This document shows, piece after piece, positions 35,118 through 48,267 of a DNA stretch of 64,000 nucleotides. The DNA is from Gossypium raimondii (Eukaryota > Streptophyta > Magnoliopsida > Malvales > Malvaceae): contig NC_068566.1 of the NCBI RefSeq assembly GCF_025698545.1, positions 47,161,192-47,225,191 of the forward strand, read 5' to 3'. Numbering within the stretch: the first letter of the stretch is position 1; each line of letters begins with the position of its first letter. The notes below the pieces were generated by a model that worked only from the letters and a program-made list of their open reading frames with translations, did no database searches and was not told the DNA's origin. Both the position numbers and the translations under genes were made by a program.

Positions 35118-35245
35118 GTAGTGAAATGGGGGAGTGAGAAAGGTCTTTGTGGCTGTCCAAAGTTGATGTGATGCACATATATATTGCTCTCTTTTAAGCT
35201 AAGACAAAGATGTACCAACTACTCTCCCCCCATTATTAAAGGGTA
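35118..35245 (+). ncRNA. Hairpin-forming candidate transcript
   Basis: aatgggggagtgagaaagg near 35125 can pair imperfectly with tactctccccccatt near 35218, and ctttgt at 35144 with acaaag at 35203. The loop is about 55 bp. No known mature miRNA was recognised, and several mismatches weaken the upper stem. Confidence 0.2.
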
Positions 35246-35324
35246 TTCAAGGGAATATCATTGTAAATAAAAAAAGAGAGTATATAATACAAATTATTAA
35301 CCTAACAAATTGTGTTTTTAAGTT

Positions 35325-35440
35325 TGTCGATTGAGTCTTAGTTTGTTTGGGATGGACATTGTTGCTAATGTAGGAGGACGTGGATTCGAGTGCACTAAAG
35401 CGCATTATCCTCCTATTTATGGGTTTGGCTACATGGACAT
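35325..35440 (+). repeat. SINE-like repeat, copy 1
   Basis: cgattgagtcttagtttg ... aggaggacgtggattcgagt ... cctcctatttatgggtt. The gattcgagtgc segment is like a tRNA B box, and gagtcttagtttgtttgg is weakly like an A box. It recurs inverted at 36543 and direct at 37588. Confidence 0.5.
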
Positions 35441-36542
35441 ATTGAATCTAACATGTTAAAACATATGGACAATGTCAATAAAATTTAGGAGGGCTATTTT
35501 TTAAAAAACATTATGTCTAACTTGTTGATGTAGTAAGTATATATATATATATATATTTACAATTTGATACGTGTCTTATTTGATAACTCAATTAGAATGT
35601 CCTATATATAAAAGTAATAATTTATTATGATTATAACTTCTTTTTCTATTTTAACTTAGGACTAGATTTCATGATAGATGGTAGGGGTTTAGGGTTTCCT
35701 CTAATAGCAGAAACGTTGACATTCTTATTAAAATCATTTTAATACTAATTTGCATGAATCTATTGGATCCGTTACTTAAGCTATCAGAACTCAATCATTC
35801 ACAGTTTCAAATAAAATAAATGGCAATGATTTTCTATTTGTGAAAAAAGTAATGTAAATAAAGGGTTTTTTTTTTAATATGCAATTTTCAGCTAATCAAA
35901 GGAAAAAGTAATTGAAGGCTTAGTATCGGTATTGTTGCAGTGAACGAGAAAGTGAATTTGAGTTTGCTAAAGTACATTATCTTCCTATTTAAAAGTCGGA
36001 AAGGGGTTATGAGTAGTTCTAGGTATTATATCAAAATGAGTAGATATTATATGAATTTATAATGAGATTAATATTAAAAAATTAAAATTTTATTTAAGGG
36101 GTTGAGATAAAATTATAATTTTTTGGGGAAAGCTAAAAATATTATGTTAAAAATAGTTATATTTAATGTTTTACTTTTTGAAGGGTCTAAAATCAGAATT
36201 ATACCATTTGGTTGAGGGGGACCAAGGTTATTGTCTGCCCCTTAACTACCTCCTTGCAAACAGGATCAACAAAGGATGAAACTTAAGTCATCATAAATTT
36301 AGATTGAGAATCTATACGAGATTTACATAAAGTGAGACTTGAACATAAAATTTCAAAGTTCACAAATTTTTAAGGTTAAACCAAGAGGCCTCTTTGATAG
36401 ATTTTATTATTAATGAATAATCATATGATATTATTATAATATTGTTCTTCATGAGAAAATTGAAGCCTAGATGAATATCGTTTTTTTTTAACAATTTCAT
36501 TATAGGTTTTGATCATATATGTTCTTTTTTACGTAATGTCTA

Positions 36543-36655
36543 TAACAACCCATAAATAGGAAAACAATGTGTTTCGGCGCACTCAAACCCACGTCCTTCT
36601 ATCTTGGTAACAATGTCCATGCCAATCAAGTTAAGACTCAATCGACAAATTCTTA
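36543..36655 (-). repeat. SINE-like repeat, copy 2
   Basis: The reverse complement of copy 1: cccataaataggaaaac, cactcaaacccacgtccttct, and gttaagactcaatcgac, in the expected reversed order. Confidence 0.5.
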
Positions 36656-37587
36656 AGGATTTTAAAAGTGTAGGATTTTGAAAATCAATATTTTTAAGCT
36701 TCTCCATAAACTATAATCCTACTGTATAATAATATATTTACTTAATAAATTAAAATCATCTGCATAAAAGTATGTTAATTAAGGACTTAATTGATAATTC
36801 ATTGAAAATATTAAATCAAATACAAATTAATATTTTCGGTGATTAATTAAAAAACATATTTAATGAAAATAATAAGTAGATAAATATAATAACTTTAAAT
36901 ATAATTACAACATAAAAGGAATATTCTAGCTTCCTTCCAAGTTTGAAGCTGTTGGGAAGAGTGCACATCATCACCATTCTGTCCTTTTTATCACTTTCTT
37001 TTTTTCAATTTCTTAAAAAATATTCTAAATTAAAAAAAAACCTTGCTTTAGCTCCATTTTTCTCTAATGATAACATGTTGAATTTAATTCCTTTTATAAA
37101 TATATATATATATATACAAATTTGTTCATAGGCAAATCAAACTGCAGATCTAAATCTTCAAAAATAAAGGAAAAGAAAAGAAAAAAAAGTGAAAAGATGA
37201 GATGCATGGTTGTATTCATGCAAATGGTTCCTACCATTAATCATATTATATACTTACATCTTTGATTTATGTGCTAATCATCCATTTCAACAAACTAATG
37301 AGGCCAATCTCAATCACATGACATCAACATTAAATAAATATAATTATTATTCTAATTTATAATATAATATATATATATATCTCACGTGTGTTAATAGTAA
37401 TTTAAAAAGTAGTATTATTTTATGTTGGGGTGTATAAAAATATCTACTTGTTTATAAAATTGTAGTTGTATGCACCTTTTATGATGAACTCATTCAAGTG
37501 GAATGTTGTTTGATACACATTATTATCTATTAAACATCTAAATAATCTTAATTAATGATTAAAATATTTTAAAAAATATTCTAAATT

Positions 37588-37720
37588 GTTGATTGGATCT
37601 TAACTTGATTGACATGTGTATTGTTGTTAATGTAGGAGGACGTAGATTCGAGTGCGCTGAGACGTATTGTCTTCCTATTTATGAGTTGAGGAGGGGCTAT
37701 AAATAATTTTATGTATTATG
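37588..37720 (+). repeat. SINE-like repeat, copy 3
   Basis: gattggatcttaacttgattg ... gtaggaggacgtagattcg ... cttcctatttatgagttg. It is the same family and orientation as copy 1. Confidence 0.5.
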
Positions 37721-40477
37721 TAATAAGATATTCACGATAAGATTTTTTTAAAAGAATTTAAGAAAAAAATCAAATGGGATAATAATAGTTAATGTGTTGT
37801 GAAAAGGGAACAAAGGGCAATAGCAATATGAGACTTGCCTTTAGTACTGAAGTACTAATAATGTGAGTTTCAAGTAGTTATCCTTTAATTACCTTTTTAA
37901 AGTCAAAATTCATTTTAACACTTAAAATGTCCTTAATTCAATCACACTTTTTTTTAAATGAATATGGAAGGTGATGTCATATCATGGTTTGTTATAAATA
38001 TCAATTAAGATCTCGTTAAGAATATAGTTTCGTTAGATTTGTGTATGCGCAATGCATAGAGTTTCTTTAATTTACCTCATTAATGAGAAGTGTTGAGTTA
38101 TCTATTACATGGCACACGTGATACATTGTTTAATATGTCTTCGTCCCATTGCAACTTGCTTAAAGGTTATTATGCTTCCCAAGTGACCGATCATGATGAG
38201 ACGTACATACATTGTATACATGTTTAGATTCAATGTTAAAACATGATTATCCTTTGTTATAAATATTCATCTCTAACTTTGGAGAGGATTTATGTTCCTC
38301 CTCCAACCTTTTCAAACCATTAAAACAATGTCTCCTCCTACAACTCTCCATGTCCTTGTGTGAAATGTCACCTTTTTCTATTTTTTTCACATTTCCCTTC
38401 AATGTACAATTCAATTATAAAAAATGATTTTTAGTCTCAAGGTTGGGTTAGCTTAGCCCGCCCAATAGCCCATTTTATTATTAAAAATAAAAATATATAT
38501 AATTAAATTTAAATAATTTTAACTTGAATTCAAATCAAACAAGATATGTTTGATGATAAAATTTTATCCAAACTCAACTCGGATCAAATCGGGCAAGCTA
38601 TTTAACTTAAAAACAAGTCTACTCTACACTTTCAAGAACAAAATGGTAGAAGAAAAAATGAAATAATAAGATATGGGTAAATTTACAAAAAATTAGTGGT
38701 TAAAAACTTTAAAAGAAGAAGAAGAATGAAAGAAATAGAATAATCACGAGCTTTCAATTCAATATGGTATAAAAAAAGGTTAAAGAGAAAATATTTGGTA
38801 CATCATCAGACGTTGAAATTTAAAATTTTCACAAACAAGACTGGGTTGATGATAAGTAATCGAACACTTAGTTCAGGTGTCTGTTGAAACATAATTGTAT
38901 GATTTAAGTACATATTTGATATTTAAATGCAGTAATTGAATAGCTAGATTCAATTAAAAAATGGTGTTAAATATATATACATTTAGGTGGACTGATTAAT
39001 ATTTTCTAACCAACAAAGATCAAAGGATTAATGATGAAATTCAATGTTGGCTTTATTTCGTGACCAGAAAAAGAGTGGGGTTTCCAGATTGAAATCAATG
39101 CCAAGTGGCATTGTTTTTACATGATATCACTTTTCGAGACTGTCCCTTTTCAAGGCATACGATGAAAATAGTTAATGAGTTTGCAATCAAAGCACGACAC
39201 AAATACTAATTTTGACTTTTTTTTCCCCTTTTATTACTAACTAGTTTTAGGGTAATTAAAGTCATAACTATAACTATATATATAAGAGAGAGCATAGATG
39301 CCTTGTCTCTTTGAGAAGAAACTAGAATGCTATAAAGAGAAACAAACTATGTGCATAAAAAGCATACAAAGCCTCTTTAATCATTTGAGTGAGTGACCAT
39401 CATTTTCAATATCCCATGTGGGGGCTAAAGTTAAAAAAAAATGACTTAATTGGATTGTTATTTTTTTCAAGAAGGGCTAGAATACAATTCATCATTTAAT
39501 GGAGGGGTTAATAATGGTAATATTGTGAAAAACTTAATGCTTCAATTTGTTCACCAACTACATAATTTAGACCATTTTATATTGTATTATGTATAAAATT
39601 TTCCAGTATTTCCTCAAGTCAAGTCATTTTATATAATAAAATTAAAAATTAGGGTCCATAAGTATAATTATAAAAATAAAATAAAATAATGGGGAGTTGT
39701 TTGAGTAGATGCATATTTCTTTAATGTTTAATTTTCCCACATTGATGTATTATGAGAATAATGTAGTTTTATTTGGCCACATATGCTTACTTACAAATTT
39801 AGCTATGATTATGAAATTGAAGCTTCCTCTAATGTTATAATATGACTTTATCAAGACCAAGCATTTTAGCAAGATCAAATGTAATATATAATTTTGATAA
39901 ATTTTAATTTAATTATATATATTTAAAAATAAATTTATTAAATTATTTTTATATTAGATAAATATAATTATTTATGTATGTAATATATAAACATAAAATA
40001 ATGTTATATCAATAATTGTGTTAATAATTTATAAAAATTTCATGTATACAATTGCAGATTAAATCATAGCTCATATATATTTATCCCTAAATATTTTAAT
40101 TCAAGTTTTAAAATTTTAGCTATTATTAATTTAAAATTAACAATTAATTGAATTATGATTTAGGCATATGTTGATTGAGATAAGGCCAAAGATCCACTAA
40201 ACCCTATGGTGGTACAGCTAATTTAATTAATGGGTTTTTTTTTAATGTCTGCCAATAAAATAAAATTATAAATAAATAAATAAATAAAAGAATTAGATTT
40301 AATTAATATTAAAATGGTGGGGGACTAATGTTTAATTAGTCAATGATGACTGAAGGTTATTGTTGTCAAGCACTTATCAATTATAAAAAAATTTAATTAA
40401 TTTAATTTTTAATATGAAAACCTTTTAGAAAAATTTTAATATGAAAAAAATCAGTGATAAATTTGAACTTGGCAGTT

Positions 40478-40740
40478 TTCTTCAACTTGGTTCTTAATAT
40501 TTTAGATGTCCACATTAGTCAGTTAAGTTGGTAATTTTTACTAATTTGGGTCACTATATTGTACCAGATCATCGTCTAAAATTTTTAAGTGACGATATGG
40601 TATAGTGTTAGAGTGTCATGTTATCATATTGATCAAAATTAAGAAAAGTTGTCAAGTTTCAATATCAATGTGGGCCCAAAAAAAGTGTAGAAACCAAAAT
40701 TGAAAAAAATTTCAATTCGGAGAATAAATGTTGCTTTATT
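40478..40740. repeat. Foldback (MITE-like) sequence
   Basis: The two halves are loosely inverted (ttcttcaacttggttctt...; ...aaaccaaaattgaaaaaa) around a gatcatcg...cgatatggta centre. It is the same general type as 43950-44165 but more decayed. Confidence 0.4.
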
Positions 40741-40849
40741 TCTTTTTAAAAATAAAAATTTATATCAACTTCTATTAGGTTGTGTGGTGCTCAACACCCG
40801 TCAAAGTCTTTAATTCTAATCTTATGGATAACAAAACAAAATAATAATA

Positions 40850-40945
40850 GCATTCTCAATTGTGCTTCAACATACTCGAACCCATATCATTTATATTGAC
40901 AACAATATTCATGTCAATTTAACTAATACTCAACCGAAAACCAAT
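40850..40945 (-). repeat. SINE-like repeat, diverged copy
   Basis: catactcgaacccatatcat ... gacaacaatattcatgtcaa ... actaatactcaaccg matches the reverse complement of the family at 35325 with many differences. Confidence 0.4.
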
Positions 40946-41228
40946 AATATTTATGTTAGAATAATTGGTAAATTATAACCATTTTATTGTTTAAAATCTA
41001 TAAATAGATATTCCAAATCTTGTCCTTTGATTTCTTTATCAAGTGAAGAAGGAAACATGTTCCAAATCATCCTTCTTCTTTTATCATATGGACCTTCAGC
41101 TTTAATTTATTTTAATATATTTTATCTTGAGAAAATGAATGGGATTGGGTATTTTAAAAAATAATCAAAAGATCAGCACATGATAGAACCATTTGATGCT
41201 GTCTCATAGTTCTATACGAGGTTTAATT

Positions 41229-41490
41229 GTGTCCCGGTCCTTGTACTCTTTCACATTTTTAATTTTAACATTTTGCTTTTTATTTTAAAAATTCACGTCT
41301 CTCTATTTGTATAGTTTGAAATTTAAAGTCCAATTGATATTCTTATTGATGGATTTCCGTTAAATTTAAATGTATACCATCTTATTTAAAAAATTAAAAT
41401 CCAATTTGTAAAACAAATTCAAATTTAACAAAGTTATTAAAAACAAAATGATTAAATTTTAAAAGTTTGAAGAGTATAAGGACCGGAAAG
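41229..41490. mobile_element. MITE-like foldback element
   Basis: The left arm cggtccttgtactctttcac and right arm gaagagtataaggaccg are inverted repeats continuing for over 30 bp with mismatches. The centre is AT-rich and there is no coding frame. Confidence 0.6.
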
Positions 41491-41596
41491 ATAATTGGAC
41501 CCTTTGTATGAAATTTAGTAAGTTGAGTTAAATTCCAAGTTAAAATTATGACTTGTACAAGCCTATAATTCAATAATAATAATAATTCAATAATAT

Positions 41597-41670
41597 TAGA
41601 ACTCATGTGATGGTATGATGGTCAGAGTGCTCATCACCCCAAGTGTGGTATGGGTTCAAGTCTTGTAATT
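41597..41670 (+). repeat. tRNA-related SINE head fragment
   Basis: tgatggtcagagtgctcatc followed after about 20 bp by gggttcaagtc resembles the A and B boxes of a tRNA-derived SINE. It cannot be a functional tRNA because the acceptor stem does not pair. Confidence 0.4.
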
Positions 41671-43116
41671 TATCGAAAAAAACAATAATATTAAAAATAT
41701 ATATGGGTTGGAGGATGGGAATAAAGAAGCTTAGACCATCTGATGTGTCATTTGATTCCCTTTTGTTTGATTTCATTTTTACATTAAAGTACTTAGATTA
41801 ATAAAAGCGGATAAATATCAAAATCATATATGAATTTTGATTCAATGTATAATTTTATGTATAATTTTTATTTTCGTGATTTTGATTTGATTCAATTTTC
41901 ACAAATCACTAACATCATTATTGAATTTCCACAAATTTATGTTGATATATTACATACACAAATAATTACATTATTAATCCAATATGAAATTAAATGTATG
42001 TTTTCATTTCTTTAAGCGTGTCTTGTTGAATCAAAATCAAAATTTTCATGTATATATATGAACCACAATTAAAGTTTCATGTGTACAATTGCACCAAATC
42101 AAAATTTATGTATAAATTTAATGTTCATCCCCATTAAAAATAATAAAAGAAGAAGAATTCAAAACTTGCAATATGTTAAACCGTGTAAAAATACAGATCG
42201 ATATTAGTTCAACTGGTATCGGTCGTTGATAAAATAATTTAAGGTTATGAATTTTAGCACTTGATAATTTTCAATTTAATTACCTGAAAATTGAAAAAGT
42301 AGTTTAAGAAATATATCATCACATTTTGAATATCTTTTATTATATATTTTTAATGAATTACAAGAATTGGGCAAAACCCGAACAATAAACATGATTAACG
42401 TGACTCAAATTCGCACCACACCTAAAACATAAAAATTTTATATGATCTAAATTGATTTCCTTTATTTTGAAACTTTTCTAAAGCTATTCTACTACTTTTT
42501 CTTTAAAGAATAATTCCATATTATATTAATTAAAACATTAAATTTAGTCCATTCCTATCACTACAACCGTCAACTTATGATCTTTTATCTGTCTATTATA
42601 TTTAAATTTATGATTTAATCCTTATATTTTCATTTAAACACAATTTGATCCTTTACTTTTATAATTCATTAGTTTACCATTTAGTTAATATACTAACATA
42701 GTTTTTTTTCTTCTTAAAACACCCTCTTCTAAATCATCATACAGACATGAATTGTTCTGTGTGCAAATGGAAAATTTATTATGTAGTCCCTTTAACTTTT
42801 AGGAAATCATAAGTTAGTATAAATGTAAAATTGCATTGTGGGCCCCCAAATTTTTTATTCATTTCTGGCTTAGCCCTTAGTTTTGTGCTTGTTGAAATGG
42901 TGTTTTTAAGAAGAAAAATCCACCTTAGCCTAACAAATTGGACTAACTAATAACCTCATAAAAGTATGGGGGCTAAATGAAAAAATTAGTATAGTAAAAA
43001 GATCAAAATTTGACCATCTATCATTTAGAAAGAAAGAAAAACTATTGGATTTTAAAATAAAACCTGTAAATTAATGGAAAAATATTACAACATGATGATA
43101 TTGTTGATGGACCAAA
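41671..43116. other. AT-rich intergenic region downstream of the ERF gene
   Basis: No coding sequence is supported. Degenerate repeats occur; for example ttagttcaactggtatcg at 42208 is another tRNA-like phrase. A polyadenylation site for the ERF gene should lie just below 43117 but cannot be fixed. Confidence 0.4.
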
Positions 43117-43773
43117 TTAGCAATATTCCCAAAGGCGAGGCTCTTCAGACCCCAAAAAACCATTAATATCAACACCCCAGAACTCATACATTTGATGATT
43201 CATATCCATCAACAAATCTGGAAGATCAATGAAAGCATCATCCTTATCATTCGACGATGAACTTGTACTCTCATGAGAAACCGTCGAATACGCCGTACAT
43301 GACGGAGAACGCGGCGCCATTTGATCGTAACTCAAAGCAGCAGCTTTAGCAGCAGCAGCTTGAATATCCTTAGGCGATGAACTTACCGGCCGAGGAAGCT
43401 CATGAGCTATATCTGGGAAATTCAAGTAAGCCGATTTGCCTTTAATGGCAAGCGCCGCCACATCGTGAGCTCGAGCCGCCATTTCCGCCGTGGGGAACGT
43501 GCCTAACCAAATCCTTGATTTTTTCCTTGGTTCACGGATTTCAGATACCCATTTCCCCCATTGACGCATTCTCACACCTCTGTATGCGGGATGTTTCCCT
43601 TCAAGTTCGTCGCCATTGTTGAACTTCCTCTTGTTTTCGTTTGTTTTTTGAGTCAGTTTTTGAATTTTGTTTGATTTAATAACTAAAGGGGATGATGATG
43701 ACGACGATGATGATGAAGAAGATGATTGGGTTTCGAGTTCAAGCTCATGCTCAGCTTGGAGTGGTACTTCCAT
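43117..43773 (-). CDS. AP2/ERF transcription factor, DREB A-4 (TINY/ERF034-039-like)
   Basis: A 218-residue, intronless nuclear DNA-binding protein. Residues 17-28 are a Ser run. Residues 64-121 form one AP2 domain ([19 protein letters not shown] ... AYLNFP) with the DREB-type V14 and E19 and the conserved WLGTF and [12 protein letters not shown] motifs. It is followed by the group-typical LPRP...[14 protein letters not shown]. The C-terminus has acidic patches (DLPDLLMDM) and ends EEPRLWEYC, as in group III/A-4 factors. Such proteins bind DRE/CRT or GCC-type elements and act in stress and growth control (family knowledge). The start is 43773 because the frame continues upstream to 43818 only through a GTG, and a TATA box at 43854-43863 puts transcription start near 43825. 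It is separated from its neighbours by several kb on each side. Confidence 0.93.
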   Translation of the reverse strand: MEVPLQAEHELELETQSSSSSSSSSSSSPLVIKSNKIQKLTQKTNENKRKFNNGDELEGKHPAYRGVRMRQWGKWVSEIREPRKKSRIWLGTFPTAEMAARAHDVAALAIKGKSAYLNFPDIAHELPRPVSSSPKDIQAAAAKAAALSYDQMAPRSPSCTAYSTVSHESTSSSSNDKDDAFIDLPDLLMDMNHQMYEFWGVDINGFLGSEEPRLWEYC

Positions 43774-43853
43774 GGCAGATATTAATTCTTTTTGGGGGAA
43801 AAAAGTGAAAGAGGGCACCGCTTGGAGAAGAAGGAGCTGAGCAAATTAGCTTC

Positions 43854-43863
43854 TTATATAGAT
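43854..43863 (-). promoter_or_regulatory. TATA box of the ERF gene
   Basis: The minus strand reads TCTATATAAG about 80 bp upstream of the ATG, leaving a 5' leader of roughly 50 nt. Confidence 0.7.
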
Positions 43864-43949
43864 TCCTTTTTCGACAGATTATAAAGTGTATTCAAGGCAA
43901 TGTGCCAAACTAGAAAAAATAAAAGAAGAAAAAGAAAAGGAATAACCCA

Positions 43950-44165
43950 ATATCTAAGTCCCTAAATTTGACAACTTTTTCTAATTTGGTCCCTGAATTT
44001 TGCAACTTTTTCAGTTTTGGTCTCTATAATGATGTGGCACTTTGATATTGTACCACATCATCACATAAAAATGATAATATTTTTATTATAATCTTAGAGT
44101 GCCATGTCATCATAGAGACCAAATTGAAAAAAGTTACCTTGTTGCAAAAGAAAATGTAAATTTTG
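43950..44165. mobile_element. MITE-like foldback element 90 bp upstream of the ERF TATA box
   Basis: ttggtctctataatgatgtg and catgtcatcatagagaccaa are inverted arms that extend with mismatches over about 60 bp on each side (aatttggtccctgaatttt...; ...aaattgaaaaaagttacc). The centre is AT-rich. Confidence 0.65.
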
Positions 44166-47100
44166 ATTATTTTTGTTACGATCTAATTATGGTTTAAATT
44201 GCTTATAATGTTAGATTTCGTATTTAATCCCTTTACTTTAATTCTGCATATTTTGATGATTTTACTTTTATTGTGTTATTAGTAGGTTCAAACAAATAAA
44301 ATTGCTAGTTGTTGACTGATTTTACTCAATCAAAATCACATAAAAATCTAATAAACTATATTCAATCGATAATAAATTTACATTGCAATCCAATACTTAA
44401 AATTGATATTTAAAAAAAACCCACATGACCACTTGACCAACAACAATTGCTGGTGTCATTAATTTGGAGCTACTAATAACATTATAAAATAAAACATCAA
44501 GTTATATTAAAGTAAAGTAAAATGATGAAATCTCAAATTTAAACATAGTATAGGGACTAAAACCAAAATTAGACCTTTTATTATTACACAAGTTGATTTT
44601 GAATAATGTGAACGTTTGGCTTTATCTTTTGCTCTTGGTGTTCTTTTGTCGGCTTCTTCTCACGTCTCATTAAGAGGATTTACTTGAAAGATTAAAGATT
44701 TTTCTAATTTCATATTTACACATTTTATTCTTAAACGATTTGTTTTTTAGTTGGGGAATTAATTTGTGGGCCAATCATGTGGAAAACTTTTTAGCCTAAA
44801 GTTTTGTAAAATACAATCATGCATTTCACATGAAACCCTTTTCTTTTTTGGATTTATTTAGATAATAATGAGAAAATCGATCTGATCGATTGACTTTGAT
44901 TCGAACGGTTCAACAGATATTTCTAATTAACTGATATTGGGTTACTGGGTTGGGTTTAGGGTTATTAGATTAGGCTTATATAGTTATTTTTCTATTATAA
45001 AATATAAATATATTTTAAATAATTTAAAAATAATATAAAACAAGCTTATTTTTCCGGTCGGTTCGATTATGAGATTCAAAAAGCGATAATTGATTGAATT
45101 AATCGACTAAACCAAAAAATTGAATGGGCTACATTTTAAGTTACAATTGAAAATTGCTTTCCCCTATATATATATATATGTATGCTTGATTTTGTTAAGA
45201 CCTTTTATGATGTTGTAGGAAATGGAACAGTGATCGAATCAGTTAAATCATCAATTTTCGATTCAATTGATTTAACAATAATTAAATAAATACAAATTAC
45301 CTATAGCTTTTATCCAACTCATAAATAAGAAGATATCGCTCTTTAGCACGCTCGAACCTATGTCCTCGTACATTGACAATAATGTTCATACTAATTAAAT
45401 TAAGACTTAATCGACACTATCACTTTTTTTCTTATCATTTCATTGTGATTTAATTTCTTTTCGATTATATACTATTGGTCAAACCCAGATTCAATCAAAT
45501 TGTGACAACATTTCCCCCTAAAATTCCGTTGTATGTATAGTGTTAAAAAAGATAATTGTACGGCCAATTTACGGATTGGAATCTATGTCTATTGCTTGTA
45601 CAATTTTATTTTCTTTCACCCCTTTTCAACGTCATATTCGATGTCCAATGAAATCAAGCCAATAAAATAAGGGTTAAAACAATATTTACTTTTTAATTTT
45701 GATAATTTTTAATTTGATCCCTAATTTGTCTATATTAATCCTCGTATTGATTTCGTCAAATAATTTAGTCCTTTTTAACACCATTAAAAGATGATAACAT
45801 GCTATTTTAATATTATGCTACATCATCACCTCAATTTTTAAAATAAAATAAAATAAAATCTGCAAAATTTCAACATATATACACAGTATATATATTAAAA
45901 TTTTTAATTTTCTTGTATAATATATTTAAAAAAATGAATATGTGGCTTTTTATCTCTTTATGGATCAAATTAAAAAAAAAAAACTACATTGTTCGGTAGA
46001 ATTTAAGTGGGATAAATGTGGATAAAAAATGTTTAAGAAAATTCTATAAATTTAATCAATACCAACCCGAACTAATTTAAGAAAATTATAAAAAAAAATA
46101 GCAACCCATAGATTTTTTTTGAAAAATATAATTAATTTCAATTAAAATCAATTATTATAAACACTAAGTTTTTGAACTCACGTCGTTCTACATTGATGAC
46201 AATATTCATATCGGTCGAACTAACTAATTAACTAACATAAATATCAAAAATAAATATGAAACAACCATAACCATATCGGCTTTATTACAAAACACATGAA
46301 TACGAGGTTTGCTTAGGTCAATATATTCCCTAATGACGCAATAAATATTACGTAACTAAGCTCTGCATGATTATTTAATTGGGTATTATTAATTAACAGC
46401 CGACTCTCTCTTTTTCTTTTAAATGTTGAATGGCAGTTGGTTAAGAACATCAAATTGGCATTAAAAATGCAGTAGAAATTTGCATTAAAAAAAAAAAACA
46501 AACATAGCAGCTACCCTCAAAATCTCAACTAACTAATTAAAGGAATTCAAGCAATGTCTGAATTATTTGTATATATTTTTATAATAATGCCCACATTTCT
46601 TCTTCTTTTTAATTTAATCCCTTTACTTTTAATTTTAAGAATTTAATTTACCCTATTATTTAGATTTAATAATTGAAGTTCAAATAATATCTTTAAAGAA
46701 ATTTGATTAAATGTATTTAAAAAAAATTTCTCACATGTAGAAGTCGTGTAAGGAAACAAAGTATCGACTTTTACTGTGCTTCTTAAAAATAGTGTTGAAG
46801 AACCCTACAATTCATGAATCATGATTCAACGCTTTTATTTGTTTCTCGGCCTTCTATGAATGTAATATTGGCCAAATGACCAAGTTTTTTTTTTTAATTT
46901 AAAAAATTAATGGTGTTATTAATTGGACTTCAATTATAAAATCAAAAGAGTTGAGGACTAAATTTCAAATATGAGAAAGATTCTAAGATGAAGGGCATAC
47001 GTAAATTGTACTAATGTCAAAATTTATATAAAATAAATTTATGGCTGAGTAAAGTGGATATGATTTCATAAATCTTAACGAGAATTTATATTGGACTTGT

Positions 47101-48267
47101 GAATAGGACGAATCTAAAAACTCTTTCGAGGGACGGAATTGAATGATAGATTTTTGTGAGGTTAAAGTATAATTTTATTTTGTGTTCACTTATGATTTCG
47201 ACACTTTTAAAAAGATTATATAAAAAGCTTTTAATTCTGAGAGGTTAAAGTGTAATTTTATCATATAATAATTTTTAATTCTATCATTTAATAAAGGACT
47301 AAAAAGTAATTTTCCCATTTGAAGAGTCAAACGACCTTGTCTACCCGTCTAAATTTGCCGTGGGCTGGACATATGTAATTTTTTTAATATTTTTATAAAT
47401 AAGCTTTAAATCCAAATTCATTTATTATCTTAATTAATTGAATTTTATTATCTAAATCCAAATTAAATAATTATTCCAAAATATCTGAATTTAAAGAGTA
47501 AAAGGATAATATATATATCACTTATCTATAAAAATAAAATAGATTCAAATAATAAATATTCAAAATTTACGAGATATATATATCAAATATTCACTAATAT
47601 CTGAATCTGCACCAACTATTACCCAAAAATATCTGATTCAATTGACTATGTTCATATGTTCTAGAAGAGGAATTATGGTTAAATAGTAGAAGATTTGACA
47701 GTTTCTTAACGTTTTGTTCTTTTTGTTCCATAGTTTTTGACGTTTTGTTCATGTTTAGTAAAAGGCGAAGTATAATGATTCAATATAGTATTCATAAAAT
47801 CATGTTTGGTTAACAAGAAAATCTGGAAACAAGGCAAGAGATTATTAGGTTTCTGTCCAATGATGCAAGAAAATATTATCGTCACCCACTAATAACTAAA
47901 TGAACTTATGATGATGATGACAACAACAACAAAAAAAAACCTATTTTGATTTACCCTTGACAAAAATAAATAAATAAAATTTATTTTGATTCTTGAAATT
48001 TTAATTTTAAAATGGTATTTGTTGAAGTTATTAAATTATATTATTTTAAAATTTTAGGTTATATAATATCATATTAACTTGTTATTTTCATATATTATTT
48101 AAAAATAATAATAATTAATAAATTTAAAGAATTGTAAAATTAAGAATAATCAAATTGAAAAGATAAACTAAATATTTATCTAAAAATAATATCCTAATAA
48201 AAGAATAAACTAAATATATATTTGAAGTAAATAAAAATTTTTGGGATAAATAATAAATTCATAAAAA
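44166..48267. other. Intergenic region with scattered degenerate repeats
   Basis: No gene is supported. Diverged SINE-like copies are visible on the minus strand at about 45315-45415 (cacgctcgaacctatgtcct) and 46165-46235 (actcacgtcgttctacattg). A degenerate repeat lies at 47130-47350. The rest is AT-rich. Confidence 0.45.

Noticed and set aside
41597-41670. Functional tRNA gene
   Set aside because: A- and B-box-like text is present, but no pairing acceptor stem or anticodon arm could be made.
43774-43818. Longer N-terminus for the ERF protein
   Set aside because: The extension begins at GTG, not ATG, and lies almost on the transcription start implied by the TATA box.
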